A DNA stretch of 25,200 nucleotides from CAMDTE01 sp034679985. GTDB lineage: Bacteria > Bacteroidota > Bacteroidia > Flavobacteriales > Schleiferiaceae. The notes beneath the pieces are model-generated. The model was not told the origin of the DNA and ran no database searches. It worked only from the letters and a program-made list of their open reading frames with translations. A program made the translations under genes and the position numbers. Shown in pieces: positions 1 to 10,400 of the stretch (within the stretch, counting starts at the first letter, position 1; each line of letters begins with the position of its first letter). The DNA is taken from the NCBI GenBank assembly GCA_034679985.1, contig JAXITR010000033.1, positions 1 through 25,200 of the forward strand. Reading direction: 5' to 3'.

Positions 1-123
1 CCAGCTGGTGGTATTTTTTACCAACATAGGTATACTCCAGATTGTAGGTAAGCGCTGAGGCGTTCATGAAGCCGGATCCGTTGCTGTTCTTAAATGTAAT
101 ACCTCCGGCTTGATTGTACTGCA
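1..123 (-). pseudogene. Orphan RHS core fragment (exact copy of 2434-2556), cut by the window edge
   Basis: These 123 bases match 2434-2556, inside the RHS core-coding part of the giant rhs gene, base for base and in the same orientation. Read on the minus strand the match begins abruptly at 123, runs toward position 1 and leaves the window, so the copy probably continues into the rest of an RHS core and perhaps another C-terminal tip. The frame is open across the piece. Upstream an in-frame TAA lies a few codons before the junction, and a TTG replaces the ATG of the intact copy, so the fragment lacks a convincing start of its own. Displaced core-plus-tip cassettes downstream of full-length rhs genes are known in other bacteria, where they serve as donors for tip exchange. 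That role is an inference here. A second full rhs gene is unlikely because the homology starts deep inside the core. Confidence 0.75.
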
Positions 124-414
124 AATTTTTACCTTACTCGAGAATATTTTTCGTTCGTAAATATATCAAATAGAATTTGATTTTACTATCTTAAAACGAT
201 GAATTCCATTGATGATTTTAGGGCCAACTTGAATATCAAAATTCATGTCTTGAATTATTCTCGAATTTTAGAGGGAAAAAAATTTCGATTTATTTTAAAA
301 TAAACTTCAAAAAAGTTCATAATATTAAAAATAAATGTGATGAAAATAATTTAATTTATGGATGAAATATAATTTTTCATTCAACGTGTATATAGTTCGA
401 TAAAAAGTCGATTA
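124..414. other. AT-rich gene-free spacer between the small ORF and the orphan RHS fragment
   Basis: This 291-bp stretch is extremely AT-rich: 241-300 has only 13 G+C in 60. I found no convincing coding frame on either strand. An 8-bp inverted repeat (TCGAGAAT near 138, ATTCTCGA near 257) is present, but its arms are about 110 bp apart and its meaning is unclear. It separates the tip/small-ORF module from the orphan core fragment and may be leftover DNA from earlier tip insertions. Confidence 0.5.
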
Positions 415-744
415 TTATTGAATTTTTAAAACTAAATATACAATCTTATTTCCTAAAGTATCAGTTCTATATACCTTAATAAATTCTGAATCTTTTTCTT
501 TTACAATGACATCATTTCGTTGAATCCCGTCACTTCTTAAAAAAACAAATCTTTGTAAGTTTAATTTATTTCCATCTTTATCATATAATCTGACTCTCAA
601 TGCAGGAGTTACTTCAATATTCGCTACTTTAAAATTGATGTCCATAGCTTTTTCAGAATTTGTTTGAACTTCAGAACAGTAAAGAGTCGCAAAAACTATT
701 ATTGCAAGATAAACGAATAAGGAAACTAATGAACTTCGGTTCAC
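415..744 (-). CDS. Small membrane-anchored protein, candidate immunity partner of the RHS tip
   Basis: I do not recognise the family of this 109-residue protein. It starts with GTG seven bases after the stop of the giant rhs gene, on the same strand, so the two are probably co-transcribed. Residues about 6-23 form one hydrophobic segment (signal anchor or uncleaved signal). A Cys follows, but the preceding T-L-Y is not a good lipobox. The remaining 80 or so residues are charged, with alternating hydrophobics suggesting a small beta-rich domain outside the cytoplasmic membrane. Its base composition is AT-rich, like the rhs tip and unlike the rhs core. In polymorphic toxin loci this position is normally held by the immunity gene specific to the tip. 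That role is inferred from position and size only; it could also be an unrelated hitchhiker. Confidence 0.6.
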   Translation of the reverse strand: MNRSSLVSLFVYLAIIVFATLYCSEVQTNSEKAMDINFKVANIEVTPALRVRLYDKDGNKLNLQRFVFLRSDGIQRNDVIVKEKDSEFIKVYRTDTLGNKIVYLVLKIQ

Positions 745-751
745 TTTATAA

Positions 752-1486
752 TTATTTATTAAACTGATTTGGAATTATTGGCCAACTATAACTTAATCCA
801 ATGGTCGTACCACCACCAATAGAGGCACCAATACCAAAACCTCCAGAAATCCAAGTTGGGCGACTATCAAATGGTGAATCCCAAAATCCGGTTGAACCAA
901 CTACCGAACCACCTATACCAATGCCTGCATCTGCACTTACAAAAGCGCTCCATCCAAGCAAGCCCTCTCTTGCTTGACCTTTTTTTAAACTTCGCATGTC
1001 TGAGGTTGCATAGTATCCCGCATTGACATTTATTAATGCATCACCGGAGACTTGACCTCCCCCTTGACCACCAATTGTTAATAAGGCATAAGGGATAAAC
1101 TGTGCATCATGACCTCGAGTGATCCAATTAAAAGAAAAATCAGTACTATTTCCGGCAAATGCAGTTACAGAGGATGAAAATGAAATAGAAATTTTATCAG
1201 GAATATATATTCTTGCAATTGGACTATTCCAAATTTCTGATGCAATTGCGCTAAACTCATTGTAAGGCTGAGCTGGCACTAAAGCGCTTTTTATTACCCC
1301 ATCATCTCTTCTGCCGAGAACCTTTAAACCATCCAGAGCAGCTTCTCTAAAATAACTTATGCCTTCTTTTCTATTGTTAATAGCCCAAGTCCCGTCAGAT
1401 GACTGTTCAATTTTGTGACGGCTAAACCAGCCTGTTCGAATTGAATTGTCTTTTGCCCATTGTTTAGCATCTAATTCAGTTTCAAA
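752..1486 (-). other. Variable C-terminal tip of the RHS protein, Gly-rich and AT-rich in DNA
   Basis: This segment encodes roughly residues 3182-3425, after the DPNGL motif that ends the RHS core. The first part is mixed and charged (ETELDAKQWAKDNSIRTGWF). The last 120 residues are rich in Gly, Ser and aliphatic residues in alternating patterns (IGGQGGGQVSG, GIGIGGSVVGSTGFW, FGIGASIGGGTTIGLSYSW), which suggests beta-strands or a membrane-active element. No HNH, ADP-ribosyltransferase, deaminase or RNase signature is visible. The DNA is far more AT-rich than the core: 19 of 60 G+C at 1201-1260, against 34 of 60 at 1561-1620 and 30 of 60 at 2161-2220. The composition change lies near 1555, about 20 codons before DPNGL. 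This fits an acquired tip module; the activity is unknown. Confidence 0.6.
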
Positions 1487-4400
1487 TAGGCCATTAGGAT
1501 CTGTAAACTTAATCGGGTTATTAAACCCAAATCTATATGGTGTCCAACCGGGTGCAGCATTTGCCAACGGATCCACACTCAACCACACCCCCAGCTTATT
1601 CTGGTAGTACCTGGCGCCGTAGTAGGCCAGTCCGGTTTCGGGGTCTAGTTCTTTGCTGTTGAATCGGTAGGGTGAGGTGAAGGCATAGGTGTTGGCGTTC
1701 CACTGATGCATTTCTTCTCCCCATGGGTTGTACATAAAAAACTCGTGGGTGTAGCCGTCTCGCTCGGTAATCAGGTCCACGTTGCCCAAGTAGTCCGGGT
1801 GGTACCAGAACAGAATTCGTGGGGCTGAAGTAGTGCTTTCGGTAATGCTTGAGGTTGCGGGGTTTATCACGGCCTCAGGGTAGTAGGACGCCAACGTGGG
1901 CAGCTCAAGGCTGGCGGTATCCAACGGCTTCTGCCCCAGGCCAACAAGCACCTCGTTGAAGTCCGTGAGTGCCGGGCTCCAAGCCGTTTCCTTTACGGAT
2001 GAACCCTTTGCCTGCTCTTGTTGGCCACCTCCTTTACTGTTGGGGTCGTAGTTGATGGTGATGTCGGTGGCCACGCGCTGCTGGTTCATGTAGTAGTGCT
2101 TGGACACCCGGTCTCCGCCCATTAGGCCGGTAACCACGTAGTATGGATTCACGTACACCGTGTAGGGATCCAGGTTGTTCACGTCGTCAATGACCTGATC
2201 GTTGAGGTAAACCGTGGAGTTGATCAAGGAAGACTTCATGATGCGCTCGCCGCTGTGATCGTACACGTAGTGGTGCACCCCTTGCTGGTTGCTAACCCCC
2301 GTGAGCTGCTGCTGTTCGTTCCAAAAGAAGTCTTGGACTACCGGCTGTGAAGAATCATCAATTTGGGTGACGCTGCCTGTGGTGTTGTACTTGAATTTGG
2401 TCAAAATGCCATTGGTAGGATCCCACACCTGATCCAGCTGGTGGTATTTTTTACCAACATAGGTATACTCCAGATTGTAGGTAAGCGCTGAGGCGTTCAT
2501 GAAGCCGGATCCGTTGCTGTTCTTAAATGTAATACCTCCGGCTTGATTGTACTGCATGTCAAGAGAATAAATACTCGTTGCGCCTTTACTTTGCTCGTGG
2601 GCCTCCAGGCGGCCAAAGCGGTCGTAGGTATAGGCATCGCTGAAGGAAGCATTCCCGGCCTGCAACAGCAGGCTTCCGGCCACGGTACGGTTCATTTGCG
2701 CCACCATTCCCTGCTTGTTGTAGGTGTAGGTGCGGCTTAGAACTGGGGTAAACGCACTCGCGCCTTGTTCCTTCGCATTCACCGTTGATCCCATCAACGT
2801 CGTGGCCTTGTTGGGGTTGCCCGAGGCGTAGGAGTAGTTCGTGGTTGTCCCGTTGCCGTAGGTCATTTGGCTGATTTGTCCGTAACCGTTGTAGCTAATG
2901 GCGCTCACAATATCTTGAGTTACTCCCGCAACCTTTGATTTGATGGTGTTCAGCTCGCCAAGTCCGTTGTATCCGTAATCCACTTGATCGCCATCCGGGT
3001 ACTGCGCTTGCAGGATTCGCCCAAAGGAGTCAAAGAATTTTTGTGTGGTAAAATTCCGCACGCCATGCATGGGCACATCAATCGACACCTCCTCTTCTAC
3101 ACGTTGCCCCAGTTCGTCGTACCGGAAGTAATCGCTTTTGAAGCTGCCGCCCTGGGTAATTGAAACAATACGCCCAGCACCGTTTCGCCCATCGTTGTAA
3201 CTACCGTAGGTGTAATCAACATCGTACAGGTCTGTCCCGGTTGAGTTGGGCATGCGCTTGTTCATCAGGCGGTTGTAGTCATACTCCATGGTAATGGAAC
3301 CACCAAAAGACAACGTGGCCGGGGTTTGAATGGAAACGATGTTGCTGGCTTTATCGTATGTTGTGGTGGTAACACCGCGATCCGGATGGTTTTCCTTCGT
3401 AGCGCGCCCTGCCAAATCGTACGTGTAGGTGGTCTGTTCCCCAAGCGGATCCGTTACCTGAATCAGTTCGCCAATATCGTTGTAGTCAAATTGAGTAACA
3501 AGGTGCTCCGTCGGAGTAGCGCCATAGGTGATTTGCCCCACTTTCCGGCCCCGGGAATCCGTATAGGTCGCCGAGACCGAATTTGGAGTGAGGGTCCCGG
3601 TTCCGGTGTTGCTCAACACGGATACTTTTTCAAAATAATGATCCACACCCAGTAAATCTTGGTTCCATCCGTAGTGATTCTCGGTGGTGGTCCATTGGCC
3701 CTGCGTACTGTTTTGAGCAAACCAGGTCTGGGAAGATAGGGGGCGGTTCAGGTAGTCGTAGGTCATGTTGCGCTGCATCAAGTCCTCCAAAAGTGCCGCT
3801 GCTGTAACGGTGTAGTGCTGCAGCACGCCAAAGCCCGATGACGCCGTGCGGTCCACATAAACTTGGGAGGTTCTGCCGAATTTGTCCAATAATTGTGTCC
3901 CCGAGACAATGAAATCGTTCATGCTTGCCCCACTGGACTGTTCCTTGTGTATTTGCGCAGGGCGTGCAAGGCCATCCACAATGGTGGCCGTGCGCACTCC
4001 CGTGCTTATTGCGGGCCGATTCGCTAAATTAATGGGTGTGCAAGGAATTGGCGTATAGAAATTCACGGGCTTCGAAGTATCCAGTGAAGTGGCTAAGTTG
4101 TGTGTGGTTGTGGCAACTGCATGAACTGCTGGCGAAGAACCCGATGGGGCAACGAACAGTGCATAGCTGTACGAAATGGTTGGTGCACTCAACGGATTCT
4201 GCAATTCTTTGGGCGCCCAAACGTGTTTAATCCGTTTAAACTGGTCGTATTCAAAGGCCATAGGCTGGCCGTTGATGTCTGTGCTTTGCTGCAGCAGACC
4301 GGTAGCGAAATCATACGAACTGCAAGCGGACTCCCCAAATTGGTTGGACATGGAAACCACAAATTGATTCAGTGTGGTGTCGTAGGCATAGGTAGTGTAC

Positions 4401-7400
4401 GCGCGCTGATTGAGGTGATTCACTGGCCCCGTTACCTTGGTAACATTGCCGTAGGCGTCGTATTCCAAATCCGACTGAGCGAAATTACCCGCCGTGTCCA
4501 AGCGCGTTTGCAGCTGCTGAATGGATTTTTGATCCGGAGTTAAGCTGACTACGTTGCTCTCGCGCACCAAGTTGTTAAGCGCAACGGCACCCACGTAAAT
4601 CCGGTGATCTTTCAAAACATGGGTACGGCCCGCGGCATTGGAAGGGCTGAAGTACTCCATGGTTGCAATGCGGTCCGAAGTGTAGTTGGCAGTAGTTACC
4701 GTGCGGTAGGTGCATGTAGTAACCAGGGTGTCTTTGTAGTGCTGGGTGTTGTACGTATCCGATTCCAACCCGGCACATAAATCCAAACCAAACACATTGG
4801 TTCCCGTGCAGTTGCCCAGGTTGGCGGAAGAGAGCCACAAGGTATCGTTGGTGTACCCCAACTTGGTTGCCGCAATCGCGTATCCTTTAATCACCCCGTT
4901 GTTCAAGAACGGCGTTGGCAGATTGGAACACGAATTCAATTGAACGTGCTCAAGAGTACTCAAGGTGCTGACGGCATCTACCACCACCTCCGAAATTCCA
5001 CCGGGGGTCATCTTCGCCTTGTCTTGGTAGCGCACCACGTTGAAGTACGCATCATACTCAATTTCAAACTTTTGACTGTGGTATTTCGATTGAGCAATTT
5101 GTGGATAATGGATCACTTCGGTGGCCACTACGGCCGGAAAAATCGTTTGGGACTCACCCAAGGTGCTCCAATTAACGCCGGCCCAACCAGACCCACTCGT
5201 CTGAATCGTTCCTTTGTAGGAAGTGCTGATGTCTACCGTTCGGAACGCGTACGTGGAGTTTTGAACCGAAATCAATTTGGTTACGTGGCTGGTGGCGTTG
5301 GCCTCTTGGTGATGCAGGCTGTATGTGGCTTGAACCAGTCCTTTTTGGTAACTGTGGCGTTTTAAGGTTATAAAGTCCAAGTATAGCGGGGCAAAATACT
5401 CCACAACCTCCGTCAAATAAGCTTTTGGAAAACTCGTTTCAGTCCCCAGTTGGTTTTGCTGACGGGTCTCAACGCGCGTGAAACCGGCAAAATCCTTTTC
5501 TCGACGATTCTGAATACCGCCGTCGTAGGTAAAGAAAACTTGGGTTTGATCTGCGCCGTCAACATCATCAACTTGGTCCCTGTGGATGTTTAATCCGTCG
5601 TGTACCGTAACAGAGGCCATTACCCACCTACCGGAGGGCATGTCCCAAACCAGACGCTCGTTGGCGCGGTGGGTTTTTACCTTTGCCGGATAGCTGCCTC
5701 TTTTATGACCAACCAGCTGATAATCAATTGAAAAGCTTCCTCCTAATGGATTTTCCACGTGCACCAGGTAGTTGGCCGTGGCCAGCTTTGAGTAGTAGAT
5801 CAGTAAATCACCGTTTTCTTCGGAGGTGACCAGATCAAGGGCTCCGTCCCCGTTAAAATCTTGAAAGGAAGATCGGGCTTTGTTGATGGCAAAGTTCACA
5901 CCGCCATTGACCGTAACAGAAGCCTTAACATGGGGCTGAGGAGAGTAAACATGAGTGCCTCCAGCATCGCCTGTAAATCCAAAATTCTGAGATTGATTGG
6001 GTTGGTCTGCCAGAACCACCGGATATGGAATGGAGTTCCCCCACAGTTGATAGGAGGTGCCCGTATTGAGGTACACGTGATGGGTGTAGCCGGATTCATA
6101 CAACAAGTCGTTGAGCCCGTCGCCGTTGATGTCTATACTCATGGCTTTACTTCGCGAACCGGAGATGTTCAATCCAATACCCGCTGTAAAACTTTTTGAC
6201 TCGGTGGAAATGCGCGCAGAAACTCCCTGCAAACTGTTGGCCATGGCCGCGGAAAGCGTAGGTGGCGCTACCGTTGATTGATTGATGGAAACTAAGGGGA
6301 TGGCCAAACTACGTTTGGCTTCAAAGCCTCGTCCATTGTTTAATGCTACCAGATCCAGATTGGGGTATACACGATCCACCAAACCGTCTCCATTGACGTC
6401 TTCGTATTCAATCGTTTGGTAGGTGGTGCCAATGTTGACTCCGTAGGACGGACTGCCACTGGTGATGAATCGCTGATCTTCATTTTTGTAGTTTCCGCCC
6501 AGCATCACGCCAAAACCAGTCGAGTGTGACTTGCTGCTGCGCTCGTCCCATACAGCTACAAAGCTGCCCGTATGCCCACCCGAAGCATTGGTAAGTTGCA
6601 TGGTGACGTTTCCGCTATCTTGCTGCACTAAATCCGGGTAGCCGTCTCCATTGAAGTCTTGAAACATCCGGGTGTTGTTGGCGTAAAAGTCATTTGGTAA
6701 AGCACTTGTGGAGGTGCTGAAATTAGAAATCCCAGCGTTGGTGCTTAAGGAACTGGAACGGGTTACCTGAGCACTGGCCGCAGCAGCAAAAACACTGGAA
6801 GATGCATTGGCCAGATTAAGCTCTGCTTCTTGTTCTCCAAAGAGCCCGGTGCTGCTAGCCCCTTGGCAGCGGTAGAAGCCCAAGTGGGAGCCAAAAACAC
6901 TGTAATGATCCTTTTTATGTATGCTGTCTAGCCGTTGAGCTTCGTAACTCCAAAGGCCCTGTGCGTTTTCGCCCCGAACGGGCGCCATGGTGAAAAATGA
7001 ATGCGCCCAAGGGTTAGCGGTTTGGATTTGCTCGATACTTAAAGATTCCGCGGGTGTTGCATCGTTTGAGGACGTATCCGCCCCGGCAAGCACCATTTGG
7101 GACATCAGAATTTCGGTTTGTGAATTTCCGCTCCATGCAAATTGACCCCAACCTTTCCAACGCGTACCCAACAAGTCTGGCGCTCCGTAGAATAGATTTT
7201 TATTGACCCCACTGCTCCACGAAGTATAGGTAGTTCCCGCACTGGTAATTACCCGCGTTTGACCCAGTTTATCTTTGACGTAATTGATTGCCTTGAGCGC
7301 AAAGGGTGACTCTTCCGCAAAAAATTCAAGCGTAATGCTGTTGTTGCCAATCTGCGTGGACGCGAACGACGCACCTGCCGCACCCGAATACTGCAATGGA

Positions 7401-10400
7401 AGCACTTGGTTTAATGGCTGGCCGGTGGATTGGTTCAAGGTGAACATTTTGAGACTGTTGCTGGAGGTCCCTGCTTGGTCTTTGTGAAGAATAATGACTT
7501 TTTTTGAAATGGTTTTACCGCCACTCTTCACCACGAAGTACACTTTTTGATCCATGGAAATGGAACCAACACCGGAGAATACCGCATTAATATCGCTTTT
7601 GTTCTCATTGATCTCTGGGTTGATCTCGTAATTTCCTGCGGGAAGCGATAACGATGTTTGCCCTTCGAGTGTTCGAATTTGATTGTACATACCGTAGCGA
7701 ACATGCGGGTAAATCCGCACAGCGTTGGAGTCGCAATGCGCTTTGATTTCTACCTCAGGCCGGAAGGAGGTTTTGCTCCAGTCGATATTCGAATGCGAAA
7801 AAACTTCGAAACGCAGTTGGTATTGCCGCCCTGCAGTCAAATTAGGAATGGTACTGTACGAGTTTATGAAAGGCTGGCTAAATGCGCTGAAAACGGTCGC
7901 AGACTGCCCAAGCCTATTGGTGTACAAGGTGCTCGTTGTTGCGGCGTTAGTGGTGTCGATTTCATCCACCCAAATGTTGAAGTACACATCGTCCGAGAAC
8001 CCAAAACCATCCCTATTCAATGCTATTTTTATTTCATCGGTCTTTTTAAATGGAACTCCCTCTGCACCGGAGAGCACATAGCTTGCTCCGTAAGAGCTCA
8101 CCGTGAAATTGGAATTGTTGCCGTCCGCAGGGAGGGTCGTTGTGTAGGTGACTTCCGGATTCCATTCCACAAAGTCATACATTCCGCTGCCATCGGCAGC
8201 AAGACGGAACATCAACAGATCCCCCTTGGTTACTTTTTTGTTGCCGTTAAATGTTCCTGGGTTTGCGGGAATGTTCGTGGGAGTTTGAATAAAAGTTTCA
8301 TTGTGTTGGATACTCACCGTAGCCTGGCCTGTAACATCCAATAAAAAAAGAGGTTCGGAATCAATGTTGATCCACCCGGAAGCTGGTGCCACCCAAGTTT
8401 TAACCACCTCAAAATTCTTCAGATCCTCCTCTTCAACCGTTACTAGGTTGTCCAACTGAAGGACCGGATTCAGCGTATGCTGAGAATTGCTGGAAAAAGT
8501 GAACTTACCGTGCAAATCCAGAAGCCCAAATTCTATTTGCGATATTCCACCATTTTTTGGGACTACTCGATCAAGAATTCCATCTCCATTGTAGTCAATT
8601 ATATAACGATTCACTTTACTGGTGGTGAAGTTCCAATTGACGCCCGCTGTGAATAGTTCATTGGCCGTCAGGTAATCCGCACCCGTATTGATTGACCTGG
8701 AAACACTGGCATAGAGCCGGTCACTACTGAATAATTGTTTGGCACCAAAGTGAGCCGTTCCGTTCTCCACAATCAACGGGCGGTAGGAATACTTGCTGTT
8801 TCTATCATTGGATATTAAAAGGTCTGCAAGACCGTCTCCATTGACATCCTGAAGGGAATATCGATCGTGCGAATAGGACTCGGAATAGTTGAGTTTACCA
8901 CTAAGGGTCCAAACCTTGGATTTATGTGTGGGCACAGGCTCTGGGGTAATTCCAAACCCCATGGCTCCACCAACACTCCATCCCAGCGTTTTTGTAGTCT
9001 TTAAACGAGAGGGCGAAATTGCTACTTGGGCTTGGTTGATGAGGCTGTAAAACGGCATATCTTCAAACATCGATGGAGCCGATGGAATACTGCTGAATTT
9101 TATTTTTTGCGGTGTGCTTTCAAATACACTGGTGCCCACATTTTTGTAGGTAAAACTGTGTTCGTAAAATTTTTGAGCATTGTGGTATTCTCCAATTTTA
9201 GTAAGTACCACCTTATTGAAATTCCCCGTTCCGTAGGTCAGTCGAAATTCCTTCACCAGCTGGCCGTCGTACGCAACCTCAATGCGGTCCAATTTCCGGT
9301 CATCAACTTCCTTCACACCCGAATTCAACGCTATACGCGCATCCAAACGCCCGGCGGTACTAATGAATTCAATGGAGTACTTTCCAACAGCGCTTCCCTT
9401 TCCGGTGTACTGTATCTTTTTTAGAAACATGGTTTTACCCGCCTCCTTCAGCCCCGTTCCAACGGGGTGTACTAGCGTTTCGTACGTATAGGCAATGTTG
9501 TTCCCAAATCGGTCTTCTGTCTTTTTTAGGTACCATCGCGTGATGTCCCCATTGCCTGTAGTTAGCACTCCGTTTGAATCCAAAGAAGTAGGAACCACAC
9601 ATCCGTAGTAGTGCGATGTACCGTCTGCTTCAGTCACCACCCAGTGGTAGTTATTGGTGCCGGTACCGTAACGCACAATCTTGCGGTAGCTGCTTTGCTG
9701 CTTCGGAAAAAACTGCCGAGCGCCTGAATTTCGGGTTGGATAGATCACCGTGCTTCCTGAAACCTCGGGGCGATTAGCTTTTTTACCTCCTTCTTCGTGA
9801 AGCGATTCACCGTCCAATAAATAAACTTCACTCTGAAGCGAATCGTCAAATGTGGGCACTCCCCAGCGGGTGTCCACACTAATGCTCTGAACCGGAATAC
9901 TCCATCCGTACCCGCACCAACTCTCGCCACCGGAAGACGAGTAGTTCAATGCAATTTGTGGCGTCATTCCTTGACGACCCGCAGGGATGCTCAGTGGGTA
10001 CGATATGTTTGCATCACCCTGCTGGTTGGCGGTCGGAGGTTGGATCAGCGTGATGCCTTCGGCCGGACTCTTGGGCTCCAGATCCGAAATCGCCGTGGGC
10101 ATAAAGGCTGCTGCCTCCGGCATCTCCGGAGTTTTAATAAGAGCGGCAAAGTAATCCGTCCCTCCCGGAACGTCTGCTTCCAGTACGTATGCCGCATGGT
10201 CAATACTCTTGGTAAAGGCTTGCTTCCAAGACTTGCTACTGTAGTCGAAGTACATGATTTGCGCCTGGCGAAGGTTGCTTTCGCTCAGATCGCGATTTAC
10301 CGCCATGCGTACAGAAATCACCTCCGGTGCTGGCTCTCCAGATCGGTACGCAACGGCTCCGCGCGTGACGTTGCTCATGTTGTATGGGATCGCTGCCGTC

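Noticed and set aside
415..744. Lipoprotein reading of the small ORF (Cys after the hydrophobic segment)
   Set aside because: The residues before Cys are T-L-Y, a poor lipobox, so a signal anchor is the safer reading.
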